Shown here: positions 1 through 12,466 of the stretch, piece by piece
How the letters are laid out: each line of letters opens with the position of its first letter
Position numbering within the stretch: the stretch's first letter is position 1
From: Anseranas semipalmata
Lineage: Eukaryota > Chordata > Aves > Anseriformes > Anseranatidae
Assembly (NCBI GenBank): GCA_013399115.1
Contig: VXAA01000953.1
Location: forward strand, 124,228-188,227
Reading direction: 5' to 3'
Length of the DNA stretch: 64,000 nucleotides
Made by a program: the position numbers and the translations under genes
The notes under the pieces: model-generated
Told to the model about the DNA's origin: nothing
The model's database searches: none
The model's input: only the letters and a program-made list of their open reading frames with translations

Positions 1-1564
1 TTGCTCCCCTTTGTGCTAATCACATAGTTTGTGGGGCCATGATGTGAATGGGCTCAGTACCTACCAACAGCTGCATTAGCAGAAGTAAGGGGACCGGTTT
101 GGGTGCAGGGGGGAGCAAGAACTCCTGAGGTAGCCAAAGGCCCTTGTCAAACCTTGTCACAAGCAAGCAGCAGCAGCAGGAAGGTACTCGCCATCTCAGC
201 CCTCTGTGGAGGGAATAAGAAGGGGCAGAACGGGAATATCCAGTGATCCTTCACAGTGGCTGTTGCTGACTTTCTTTGGTTAGAAGCATGTGGCAACACA
301 AGAGAGGAATTTATCTAATTCCCCTGCGTGCTGCTTCAGCCTTTTCTTTTCAAGCCCATACAGCCTTGACAGTAACTGAGCCATTGCTTAAGAGCAGAAT
401 GCCATGCTGATTAGCGTTAGTAGCATAAAATGAAAGTCTGTATGCAAGCCGCAGATTCCACCCCAGTTTAAAGACAAATATAGGACCACTGTGTCAAGCA
501 TCTTACATTCCTGGCTGTCAGACTACAGTGGGATAATAAGACTCACAATTCAGTAATTAATTTCAGGGCTGGAGAAGCAACACATGTGATACACTAAGGG
601 TTTTTGTTTCCCAAATAGGCAACTCTAGCTAGGCTATGCTTCAACATCAGTCATGTTCACTAATCTTAGTCTGACCCCTAGTGAGCTGTCACAGAATAAT
701 CAGATTTATCTAGGGCATGCTGCTCCCTCCTGACAGGCAACTAATACAAAAAAAAAGCCATTTATCCACTTCTTTTGCTTAAAAAAACTTGATTACCTTT
801 GTCAGTAGTATAACATAAGAAAAAGAAGAGAAGTGTCAGCTGAGAAGTCATAAGGCTTTCTTCTGAAACTGGACATTTGTAAGAGAGCACATGAAGTGGT
901 ATCAAATTCCCTTACCTTACTCCAACATATAAGGTATTTTTGTCCCCCTTCTCCCACTTTTTCGAAGCAATCAGGAACTGCTTCTTAATACTTATGAAAA
1001 GATTTTATTTCTGAAAAAGACAAAGCAGAAGTTGTATCTGGTTAGATAGTAAGTTTAAAGCAACAAAACACTTAGACAAAAAATAAGTTAAAGCTGTAAA
1101 CACGTTTTTAAGGACCTAGATAACTTGCACAATTTTTTAAGCCATTAGAAGATTCTAGGTTTTTGTCAGCTTTCACCTCAGCATTTTGTTCATACTGGAT
1201 GTTTCTTGTTCAGTGTTTATGCCAAGTAGTTACAGGCCAAAATACAACCACTGTTCACTTTCCTTGGCAGTAACACAAGCACAGTAAAATTTTTATGGAT
1301 TTTTCCCCTCACGGAGATCCATTTATCAAGCACACTGACAGATTAAAAAATATATAATTTGCCCAACTTCTGAAATGTACCCACGAGAGCTCACGCCTCT
1401 TTTTTTTCATTATTATTTTTAAAGAAGCACTCTGCTGTTGTTGTAGCCAAGAGGACTATCTCAGTAATAGTGCTCTCTGTTTATGGTTTTGGTGTACTTT
1501 TATCACCCCTGTTTTGCACAAGACATGATTTTGACATCTATTCCCATCTTTCTGCTCCTTACAG
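1..1564 (+). other. Intron upstream of the MARVEL-domain terminal exon
   Basis: This stretch is AT-rich and has no supported exon on either strand. It ends with a pyrimidine-rich tract and an AG at 1563-1564, which is a good 3' splice site for the exon that follows. The open frame continues upstream of the AG to a methionine codon at 1483, but those codons are intron read-through. No repeat family is recognised. A short run of CAG units lies near 165-180. Confidence 0.7.
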
Positions 1565-2271
1565 GCATTTTGAAGTTTGTGGAAATCACGGTTAACCTCC
1601 TGGTGCTGATTTGCGTGGGTGCTGCCCAAGCCTCTGTTGCAGGCTTCACTTCCATCGGAGGCTTGGGTATCGGATCCTTTAACCTGAACTCAGCCTATAG
1701 CCCCTTTGAGGGAACGGAGCTCCAGGAGGTGAGAGAGCTAGACATGCAGATCACCCAGATGAGGGCCCCTTGCGTGTATGGCGGAGTAGCCTTCAGCTTA
1801 ACAGCAGCAGCACTTACGCTCGTCTTCCTTGTTGTGGGGGTGAAACCCATCCACCGCCTCAAACTGGGGCTGCTCGCTGGTGAGTGCGCCTTCAACCTGC
1901 TGGCTGGCGTGGGCTACATCACAGCCGTCGGCCTCTACTTGCATTTTGTCACCCAGGTGAACTCCACGGAAGCCTGCAAGAGGCGCGAGAGGCTGTACGC
2001 ACGCCGTGGTTATACCTCCATGAACTGCGTGGTGCAGGGTGGTGACGCAGCCGTTGCCCTCTTTGGTGTTGCTGCTGCCTGTTTGTACTTCGCCAGCTTT
2101 GTGGTCTGCATCCTTGCTGTTCGAACTGTCCGGGCCTTCCGGAGCCACATGGCCAAGGCTCAGTACAGCCCCAATAGCAGCATTAGAGACAGAAGTATCA
2201 GAAATGACCACCCCATCCAAAAGACCTCCGAGAGCTCCCACAACATCCAGGCTCTTGCCACCTTAGTGTGA
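1565..2271 (+). CDS. MARVELD3-like tetraspan MARVEL-domain protein, terminal coding exon
   Basis: The exon encodes about 235 residues with four hydrophobic segments, at roughly 1576-1644, 1774-1842, 1864-1947 and 2038-2121, which is the MARVEL topology of tight-junction and vesicle proteins. The second extracellular loop has two cysteines (codons near 1975 and 2026) and an N-S-T sequon beside the first. The stretch after segment 1 (Y-S-P-F-E-G then an acidic L-D-M-Q motif) and the C-K-x-R-x-x-L-Y/G-Y motif fit MARVELD3 as I recall it. After segment 4 a cytoplasmic tail of about 50 residues, rich in Ser and basic residues, ends the protein. There is no occludin/ELL domain, which argues against occludin and tricellulin. 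The exon starts in phase, with two bases completing a codon; the N-terminal part is off-window. By family knowledge the protein would sit at epithelial junctions, but the function of this copy is inferred. The gene converges on PHLPP1. Confidence 0.85.
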
Positions 2272-2465
2272 AGTCAGCGCTGGGACTGTGCCAGAAGAAC
2301 AGGAGCTTCAGCAAGGGACGGCGCTGGACTTTGTATGCCTAACAGGCGACGAGACCAAAATATATTGTCCAACAAGCTACTGGAAGTATGTATCAAATCA
2401 TCAAGTGTAACAATACTGCTATAACATGGTATAATAAAATAAATGCTGAGAGGAAGGTCTCTTTT
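2272..2465 (+). other. 3'UTR of the MARVELD3-like gene
   Basis: The stop codon TGA ends at 2271. About 160 bases later there are two overlapping AATAAA hexamers, followed by a T- and G-containing stretch, so this looks like a short 3'UTR of about 190 bases. The exact cleavage site cannot be read from the sequence. Confidence 0.7.
2433..2443 (+). promoter_or_regulatory. Polyadenylation signals (two overlapping AATAAA)
   Basis: AATAAA occurs at 2433-2438 and again at 2438-2443, about 165 bases after the stop codon of the MARVEL-domain gene. This is the expected spacing for a short 3'UTR. Confidence 0.7.
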
Positions 2466-3453
2466 GCATCAGTCTCTCAGACAGACTCCTGCATCTAAAA
2501 AGTGTTCAATTCTAATGTTTTTACCCTGTACAGAGCAAATCTAAACAACAATGGGCTGTCAGCAGGTTGCAATCACAGTGCTGCCAAGCTGGTGTTAACA
2601 ACTGCTTCCTTTCCTCTCCCTTGACATAAGGAATTGACTTTACAGCTAGCACAGGCAGCCAGTTATGCAAGAAGTCCGTGAACAGATCCTGTGCCTGTTG
2701 ATGCATCCCACTGACTTAAGCCACAATACTCACAAAGCAGTGGACACTCAAGTGCCTTTCTGAATCACAACCTGAGCTACACTTGTGACCTGTTTTCTCT
2801 CAGAATAGTGAAGCATTTGATCTTTTGAGTCATGGGGGTCATCACATGGTGATCATGTGCTCCCTGAGGAATGTTGCTGAGAGGAACTAGCTGCAACTTC
2901 AAAAGCAGCGTCTGGGTCCTGCTCCAGGTCTCTGCTACATTTTTCCAATCTTGCCAAGCACAGACCAGAACCTGAGAGGCAGCACATTTGTCAGCTATCA
3001 GCTTAATGAAGATACCACTTGTTTCTGTAACCACCTCTGCAAGGTTTGGTTTGCTGACTACAGCCAATGATGAGCAGAGCCCAAGTCAGGAACACGCTGG
3101 CTGCCACTGCGTTTTTCGTGGGAATGTTTAACAATGACAAAAAAATACGTGCATCCTTCCAATATCTAAACATGAAAAGCAAGAGTGAACAGCAGTAATT
3201 GTATGCCCCCAGGGTTGAGAAAATAAATTTAAGAGATCATCTTTTAAGAGTCCTTTGTTTGAGGCAGATGAAATAGATCACTGGACTTCATAGATGAAAG
3301 TGAGAAAAAGAAAAGGCTGTTGTTGAAATATATAAGATTTGTCAGCTTGTGGGGAGGGGAGAGACAATTCTGATTCTGGCTGTGGTCTTTCAGTTTTGTC
3401 TGGCTCAGTTGAGGCTCTTTTGAACCATAGTAGAGCTTGCTTATTGTATAGTT

Positions 3454-3480
3454 TATATATATATATACACACATACATAT
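3454..3480. repeat. TA/CA microsatellite
   Basis: A run of alternating TA grades into CA and CATA units. It is a simple repeat in the intergenic spacer with no evident function. Confidence 0.85.
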
Positions 3481-5740
3481 AAAAACACGTATCTCAAAGG
3501 ATTACATCTGAGGTAATGTAAGCCTAACAAGAATATGTTACAGTTCTGATGAGAAGTGATTACACAAGCCTTTACAATAAATATTTAGCATTGATATACC
3601 TTAAACATCTCTTTAATAACGTGAACATAAACAAGCTTCATAGCATTACTATGCTTATAAGGAGACATGAGTAAAGACTTTTTCCAAACTTGCTGTGACC
3701 CACATTAGTGATAGAGTCATGAAATTGAGGCTTCAATTTCTAGATCTTTGCCCAGAACCAGGCCTTCACTGGTAAGCCATAACAGGCTGGGAGGTCTGTT
3801 ACAGGGATGTCTGGCACGCAGCTAAAGCCACAGCTAAGCACTGGCGGTTCAAAAGAAGTGTTAGGTGTTACTGCCTGCACACTTGTTCCTGCACTATATC
3901 TCTACATCTTGCACGTTTTGAGTACAGGCTTAGTTACATGACACTCTTATTAACTTACAAACCAAAAAAAAAGCACCTTGAAGTGACGCATTGGAAAGGT
4001 TAGAAAAGGCTGCAGAAAAGAATATATAAATCTTAATTCAGTCCTTAAATACGTGTATGTTATGAACTTTAATCTTGTGGCTTCTTACTCTGCCCCATTT
4101 CATTCATTTTTGAATGCTTGCCTGCCATCAGTGCGCAACAGGAGCAGCCCGCTGTGAGTGCTGGTTCTATGTATTCTTTTCTTGTGTATGTGATAAAGCC
4201 TCATTTGTTGCAAGTTAATTCAGTCTTTAGAAAAAGGCATGAAGAGTTTCCCCAGGAACTTTTCTGTAGCGTTTCACCCTGGGACACTTGGGTTCGCCAC
4301 AGTCAGTCTGTTTCAGGTCCCTTTCCTGTTAATAATAGGAGCGGTTTCACGCCTTTTACAAGGAGAGTCAAAAAGTAGCTCCTAGCCTGCTTGCAGGTGC
4401 TGGGTTGGAGGCTCCTGCCCCAGGCATCCCGTCGGCCCCAGTCATGCTCTCTCAGCTCCTCACCCAGCTCCTTCCCTGCGCTCTCCACTCCCTCATGTTC
4501 CAAACCTCTGCACTCTCATCTGCCCCTTCACACCTCTTGTCTGATTGCTGCGTTTTCCCCTTCAGTTTCAGTCTGTCTCCCTGCCAGGGCAATCCCATCC
4601 TTTCCTGTGCAGCTCGGCTACCCCTCAGACTTGCCTCTGCCCTCTGCTTCCCCGCTTTCTGCACCAATCCTTGGTGCTGGTCTCCCAGCGCCTCACTTCA
4701 GGGCCTGCTCGCTATCTCAAGGCCCAACCGGCTGCAAGTAGCCCAGCCCTGACATCCCCTTTCGAAGGGCATGAGGTGGGAAGTGGTAAAGCTTCTTGGG
4801 ACACTGGCTTCCAGGCCTCTTGCCTCACTAGGCTCGGGGTGCCTCAAAGTCCGCATCTGCATACATCCTCACCTGGGTCCTAGGCCCTATTTTTGCTCTC
4901 AGTTTAGCTGTGTATCTGCCTTTTCTCCCGGTCCCCACTCTTCTACGTGCGCAAACACGGAACACTAGATTTCTTCATAAAGCAAAGTTGCTACTGTCTG
5001 GTTTTTTAATCTGACAAGGAGACATTTTCACCCAGCCTCCTGCTGAGAAATAACAAACCCTTAGTCAAACTCATTTATCCAGACCTACTGAAAACAGAAG
5101 TCCAAATGAGTTTGGCTTGCTGAACTCTTACACAAATGAGAACCAGCTTTTAATGGTTACCTTCAACCTGATTAACAACCACTGTCAGCTCTGGCTATAC
5201 TTCCACCTTGTACAGCTGTAAATTCATTAATGCCACTGTGTGACTGCCTATGCCTTTACCCCAGAGAATACCCACTATCCCCATTCCCTCTATTTTTCAT
5301 GGCATTTGCAGAGACTGGTGGCTATCTTAGGCCTCTTGGATGCAGAACTTCTCTGGGGATGTCTTTCAAGTCTCAGCTCAGATTTCTAGACCTAGTTTGG
5401 CTCACTGTGTCTTGTCCCAGGACATGCAATCAGTTTTGAGTAGACTTTCTCCACAAAACCTCTATTTTCCCTTGTAAGAAGCAGATTGCAAGCAGGCCCG
5501 ACAGTACCTGGTAAGTCATGAATGAGGACGGGTCACTGGGCCTTCCAGGTCCCCATGGCAGGAAAGCATCCCCAGTGGAGGCCTGGAGACCTTGCTTTCA
5601 CCCGTCCATGACAGGGAGGGTGGGGGGTCCTCGGGTACCACAAGCAGAGGGACCAAAAAGGAAGCCAGAGCCCTTCGAGTTTCCTCACCGTGCAAGCTGG
5701 GAAGATGAGATACGAGAGCGGAGGTTTCTGTCTCACACAG

Positions 5741-5918
5741 ATCACAGAATCACAGAATCCTTTAGGTTGGAAGAGACCTTCAAGATCACCTAGTCCAACC
5801 TATGACCTAACACTAACAAGCCCTCCACTAGACCATGTCGCTAAGCTCTACATCCAAACGTCTTTAAATACATCCAGGGATGGTGACTCGACCACTTCCC
5901 TAGGCAGCCTGTTAAATG
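5741..5918 (-). mobile_element. CR1 LINE 3' fragment
   Basis: Read on the plus strand it begins with the direct octamer-like repeat of CR1 3' ends (tcacagaa, twice), followed by the ttggaagagacc and agtccaacc blocks typical of reverse-oriented CR1. The element is therefore inserted in minus sense and severely 5' truncated. It contains only the 3' end and the last part of the decayed reverse-transcriptase frame. Confidence 0.9.
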
Positions 5919-8900
5919 GATGATGACAAAGGCTGCAACAGGCTGTCGTCCCCAGCTGCCGCTGCAGGTGGCCATGTCTTCCAGGGCAGGCGAGTGTTCC
6001 CACATCCCGCTGGCTCAGCGTGGTGGCTGCCAGCTGGTACGGGACAAGAAGCCGCATCAGGACCAGTAAACAAAGCAGAGCATGGGGCTCCTGCCAGCCC
6101 TATCACTTCTTTTAGCCTTTCCCGGCTCTGTGCATGTGTGTATGCAAGCCTGTGTGAAGCTTCCAAGGTCAGCACTGAGGATAAACTCGCCCCTTCCCCT
6201 TCGCTGCTTTGATTGAAGCTGTCCCTGCAGCCAAGCTTTACCTGCAGGTACCCAAGGTCTTTAGCAACCAAAGAACTGCACATGGTCATTGCCCCCAGTC
6301 CCTCTTTGGTATGAGGGATGCGCAGGGTGCATCCAGCTTGCCCGTTGTGACCACCATCAGCTTACCACTTCCTACACGGGAAATACTGATAGCAAAGGTC
6401 AAACCTGCACTTCTCAGAGATTGTGTTGTGGGTAGGCAGTATGCCCTCTCTCAACATAACAGCCTTGAGGGCAACACCTCTGATACAGTAGGAAGCCTTC
6501 TGGCAAGCCAAGCCTATTTAGAAGCTTCAGAAAGAGGAATAAAATAAGCACTATCCCGACCTCTGGAGTTGCTCGGGGGGCGCAGGTGGCAGGGTGACCT
6601 GGAGCTGCCTGGCTGGAGAAAAGCCCTGCTGCAGATGGCCACCAGTGCAAGATGCTGGGCTGACCCCAGTAGCTCATTTATCTCAGCTACCTGCCAGCCT
6701 CTCTTGGGTTTAAACCATCAATTTGCACCTGTCGCTGGTGCAGGAGCAAACATCTTCAGTCAGTCTGAGAGCAAAAACTCCAGCTGAGCTCACCAGACAT
6801 TTGTCATCCACAGAGGAACCCCCTCCCCACAGCCTTGGAGAGAGACTGTCTCAATCAAAGCACAGAAATGTGAAGCCATTTATTGACAAAATGCCTCTCC
6901 ATGCACTAGTTCTGAGGGGGAAACAGAGAGTGTAAGATACTTAGGATGACTATGTTAAAAAAAAGAAACAAAACACCACACCACTGATTCTGCATCCCAC
7001 TGCTGCATAAACTGCTGTGAAATTTTCATCCCAGTAGGTTGCATCTCTTTAAACACCCATTTTCCTAACCATCTTCGTTATTCAAATAATAGTTCATAAA
7101 ACTAATTCAGTCTGGGGAAAATCTTTTCCAAAACAGAGTAAATTAGCATCACGAGATGCAGGCTTCTTCTATTTCAATGTAAAAGGCAGAACAGTGGGGG
7201 ATGGGGCCAGGGGAGCAAGAGGATATTTTCTCCTCAAAATAAGCTTAATATAACCTTTACATTTACCAAATAGTTCAGTCATCTGGAACCGTAAAGCCAC
7301 CACTGCTGGAAGAACTGTACGTGTTAGGGCATTCCCCTCCTGCTGCTGACCATCTATACGGAGGAGCAGCTTTTGTATCCAGCCATAGAAAGGAAATTTC
7401 CAGGTAAGCACAAACAAGTTTTCTTATTTTCTTAATGAGTTTAAGAAAATATTCCCAGAATATATTAACTTTTATTATGATTCAGCCTTTTTCCACTTTC
7501 CACTTTTCAGAGCAGTTTGAATGTATCTGATGTGGAGAAAAAACTACGAACACAAACAGGTTGTGCAACAGCAGAAACTGAAGTCAAAGCTTAGCTTTAA
7601 GAAAACCTGGGATCTCAGTTTACGTGAGAAACTGCTTCAAAGAGATGAGAATACATATGGGGATTAGAGAACCAAAGAACAGTTTGAATGGAAATTGTTC
7701 TTTCGTAATCCAGGTATTTTATTCCCAGTGCAGATTTATCTTCATTAAAGTTTGCCTTCCTGTAATTTTCCACTGCAACTTAGATTCACCATAAGTAGAG
7801 CTCTAAATACAAAGTGGATCTTCCGTAACTCTGATCTCTCAGTTACATTTGCAGAACTTAAGTGTCTCCTTTGCTTTTCTAAGGCTCCGATAAGTTATTA
7901 AATGGGACTGTAACCACATTGTTTACGACAGCTGTGACACTCGTCATTACTCACCTCTTTCACAACATCCACCTCCAAGAAAAGGTGGCATTCAATATAT
8001 TACAGCAGCTTAATGCCAGCACAGCATAAAAGTGTCACAGATGCTCACCATCACCCATCATAAATAAAACATTAGGCTCCTTGCAAGGTCTGCAGGTCGT
8101 CAGTGTGTTTGATGTAATTGGTTTTGGCGTGTGACAGTGCAAAACCGGCAAGTCGCAGGATGCCCTTCATTACTACAAATGGGCTATTGATTTCCAGCCG
8201 CACCGTTTGCACCCAGACCCGCACCTGCTACTGGACTTTCTGAAACCCGCAGGACATGTTGAAAAGCTTAAGTGAGGGAAGTGCATCCAGGCATCTTACA
8301 GGTAATTAGTTTGTCAACAGAATGTAAAAGGCTCGTGAGACAGATACACACAGGTAAGGACCATATGTTTTAAACAGGCTTTGAAGAACTCAGTTATGGT
8401 TTGGGTATATTATTTTCAGTATTATAAGAGAAACTCTATGGCAGAGGTGTTCAGACATTTATACATATATGAAAACCTTGTTTTTTTTTTTTTTGCTATC
8501 CTATACCGTCTTCTGAGTTAAATATGGACAGTTGACGTGCAGGAGGAAAAAAAATTAAGAGCTTCAATTTGCCCAGCTCTTTATTGAAAATTGGAATTTC
8601 ATTAGCTGGGAAGACACTGTGTGCGTTGCATATACATTATTCATAGGCATCCCACTGTACCCAGATTTACAGTACAAAGCTACGCCTAAATCTATCATCT
8701 GCACCCCCACAACACTTCTCACCCACACCGCAGCAGCCCTTATCTGCAAACACAAAGGACCCAACACAGTGACTTCCAAATCCTAAATATTTTGGGGCAG
8801 GATTCTCAGCACAGGGCAATGGAAGCCATGTGACACTAAAAGAGCTGGTGACAGAAAACTGATGAGTTCAGGACTTTCTATGTGGAGATTAACTAGCATG

Positions 8901-11900
8901 TGTTGTCACCATGGGGGTGCATGGTTGAAAGAGTGTTTTTCCTTCCTTCAGATTGCAGAAATAGCTCACCAACAAGACGGCCCTGTGTCCTTGGCAACTT
9001 AAATTAGATTTGACTTTTTACACTGTTACGGATCAGCTCTGATGGTCAAGATCAGACAGTTTCTTGATCCAAACAAAGAAGTCGCTTTCTGGTCAAGATC
9101 TCATCGCTGGTTCACCGGGACTACCGGGGAGCTGGCTGAGACCACCTTCTGACCTGGCAGCACTTGGGATGCTCCGCTGAGTCCCAGCTTCCCTGGCTCC
9201 CGAGCCCTCGCATCTTCGTTTAGGCTTCCTGCAACTGGTCCTCGGGCTCGGGAGGCTTCGGTGTGCACGGCAGCTCTGGGCCTTTATGCAGAAGCTCCCT
9301 GCTAATGTCAGCACTGCTTTTTTGCTGCCCTTGAACGAAGGCTTCTCCAGACCACCGGTGTTCCTGGGTGATTCACCTGGTGGTGTGTGCAAGGGTGTAG
9401 GATGCGCTAATTTCGCTTAGGTCGTTGATAGAGGAAGCTGTAGCCATTATTTTCCTGTCCCGTGGTAACGCAAGGGGGAGCCCTTGCAGTTTTCAAGTAA
9501 CAAAGGCGGCAGCAGTACACATTTTTCTACCCCAAATACAAAGGCTCAGTTTCCAATCAAAAAAGAAATGACAGGCCTGACAGCCATTTCTTATCCTCTT
9601 TACAAGGAGAGCACTTCTGGTTCAAAAAGGGGCAAGCCACTGATCACCAGGAAAGGGAAAGATCAGCAGGTTGGACTTCTGACTCATTTTTCCCTGCTCT
9701 TATCTAATTTGTCATGCCAAAACACTACAAAAATCTCATGGAAAGACTTTGCTGGTACCCAAGTTGACTCTGCGTGGCCTCATGGTCAAATTTTGGCCAC
9801 AAAAATGAGAGAATGGGATGATCCCTTTGCCCCTCATTAAATGGCTCTACTACGGAGACTTGTCAACAGGGCTCCCAAAGCTAGTTTTCAGAGACCTTTG
9901 CTTGCATTCAAGAGGAGCGCTTTGGCCACTGGGGCATGAGCATCAATTTGTTTTCATCTTTGAAAAGACACAGCATTTTTTGATCTCCCTTGCCATCCAG
10001 TTTTCAATACAGAGTACTTCATTATACATTCTGTGCATTCAGTTTTCCAGGATCAAGATAAGCACTAACTGCAAGGTTTTTTTCCCTGTCTCTCTCCTTT
10101 GTAGGGATTACAATGAAAAAGCATCTTACAAGTCACTGACTCATGTACTTCTGCTATACCAGCCTTCCTCCATAGTTCTGTGTCCTAATTTTAAAGCACT
10201 CAACAGCATATATTTAATTAGCAAAACAATTCCATCTGATCTGTGAGTCAATACTGACAACTTTGCTGTTCAAATACACAAATTTCTCAGTGCAGCTGTG
10301 CTTAATATGACAGGAGAGGAGAAGGGCCTGCTGTGCTCAGAGTATCATCTCTAGACGAGCTCCACAGCACTGGAACTGAGATCCAGAAGGGAAAAGAGGC
10401 AGCAACAGCAGGCACTAGATCCCAGCCTTGGCACCGCCAACTCATCCACCCCTAGCCTGGGGCGCAGGAAGCCACGGCAGAAAGCCTCAGGGGCTCGTCT
10501 TCTCCCAGGTCTCCCAGCTGGGGAACCGACCAGCCCTGCCCGACACCGAACAGCTCTCTGTCTCATTCCAGTTACTACACGGCAGCTTCCTCACCACCAC
10601 AGTGCCATCAAGCTCCTGACCAGCTCTTGTAGAGTAAGCATCTCCCTCAAGCTTAAAGTATTAGGGTAATATGGAATGAAACAGAACAGCATCTGCCCCA
10701 TTCAGGTCCCGCCTCAGTCATAACCTGGAGGACAGGCTTAGCTGACCGCATGAGACAGACGCAGAAGAGGTAGCCGAGTCAACCACAGGCAAATCCCAAC
10801 TTTTCCACTTGAGAAAGGAAGATGCAAAGGATGAACTCTTGGGCTCAACAGGAATGGAAGTATAAAAGACTGGAGAAAAGTAGGGACCAATTATCTAAAC
10901 CAGTTTTCCCCACTGAGGTCCTAGATAAACAGTATACCAATTCTGACCTGAGGCTGCTGTTAATCAAAGAAATACTTAGGCTGTTTTCCCCACACCTTTT
11001 GATTGAAATGGCTGGGATGGTTTTACTTGTCCTCAGGCAGCAGCTGAATTTTAACTTTCCATAGAAGCAACAGTCTCATTAGGTAGGGCATTTGAACACT
11101 CACACCATCAGCATGGGACACAGTGCAACCTCCACCGAAGTGCAGGCAACCAGAGGAACACAGGTTCAGGCAGCACCCAACAGAACCCTCCCTGCAAGCA
11201 AGCGCCAGCATGCAGGTAACAATTAAATTAGCAGGAAACAAATCAGTTAATCCAACAAGACTGCAATAAATTGGCCCTGAAGCAGGTTGATTCACTTAAC
11301 AAGGCAGGACAGTAACGCACATTAACTGAGAAAAGCATAAATGCGGAGTCATTTAACAGACACTTTGAAGTCCTGGTTCCAGCTGAGAGCAAAAGATTTC
11401 TTTTGACCAACTTCTGGCCATGCAGCTCCCCCTCCAGCCAAAGCTCAGAGACCTAACTCTGGAGCAGAGTGCAGATCTGCTCAGCTTAAGACTTCAGGGC
11501 CTTCTCCTCTAAGAGAAGCTCATCTCTTCATCGACTGCAGGCAATGTCCGGGAAATCAGGCTGACTAGGCCAAAGTTGCTGTTTTGTTTACTCCTTTAAG
11601 TCCTTTTGCTCTGCCAGAGATAATTCAAGCCCTTCTGCACCCCAGACCTGTAAGCTGGTCACGAGGTTATTCCGACTGACCCACTCAAGTGAGCATTTTC
11701 AAGCCCAGACCTGCACGGCTGAGCCCAAAAGACATCATCCATGACCAGCGCAGAGATGCTGGCAGAGAGGTGCAGGACCACCAAGGGACGCTGCATAGGT
11801 ACTTCTCCTTAACTGTCATCTGGCAAGGCAAACTGTGGCCTCTCACAGAGATGGGTGGGTGCTGCTGTTCTCCAATGTTATCTCATTAATGTCAGAACCC

Positions 11901-12305
11901 AGATTTTACTTCATCTTGGCTAAACCACCATTGCCTTGGTGGGGCTGACTGAAGCAATGCAAGGAACATGCCTCTCAACACAAAAGAGAGGCCAACTACT
12001 TAAATATCACTAAGGGACAGCTGATTGCCAGGGGAATTCTTAGAAATAACTTCCAAAGGTGTGTGCGATATTTCGTTAACACCTACCCCACCTGGATGGG
12101 TTTCCATAGTGGCAAAGTCATACTTCAGAAAATATATACATACAGTTTGCTAGAAAAATGTGTGCATGAGTTGAAAGCACAACAGCTAGTGATCAGGCTG
12201 AGATCATTACGAAGGGAATGCTTAAAAGGTAACTTATGGGGCATTGCAGTAGCAGTATGACCGTGCCCTAGTAATGAGGGAGATGATCTCAGAGAGATCA
12301 TCATT

Positions 12306-12466
12306 GCCCAGAGAGGTTGTGGATGCCCCATCCCTGGAGGCATTCAAGGCCAGGCTGGATGTGGCGCTGGGCAGCCTGCTCTAGTAGTTGGCAACCCTGC
12401 CCAGAGCAGGGGGGTTGAAACTAGATGATCTTTAAGGTCCTTTTCAACCTATGCCGTTCTATGATC
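12306..12466 (+). mobile_element. CR1 LINE 3' fragment
   Basis: In plus sense it carries the CR1 blocks agaggttgtggatgcccc, ccctggaggcattcaaggcc and gatgatctttaaggtcc, and ends in the ttctatgat terminal repeat. It is 5' truncated and diverged. This copy is in the opposite orientation to the other two CR1 fragments in the window. Confidence 0.9.

Noticed and set aside
1798..2241. 147-codon open frame on the minus strand opposite the MARVEL exon
   Set aside because: It lacks any domain or splice context and shadows the well-supported plus-strand exon.
2777..3067. 96-codon minus-strand open frame in the spacer
   Set aside because: No family is recognised, there is no splice or promoter context, and the length is within chance expectation. 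It could be a decayed repeat, which a library search would settle.
4391..4883. Three overlapping 112-116-codon plus-strand open frames
   Set aside because: The region is C/T-rich, which lowers stop frequency in several frames at once. The proteins are low-complexity Ser/Pro/Leu with no domain.
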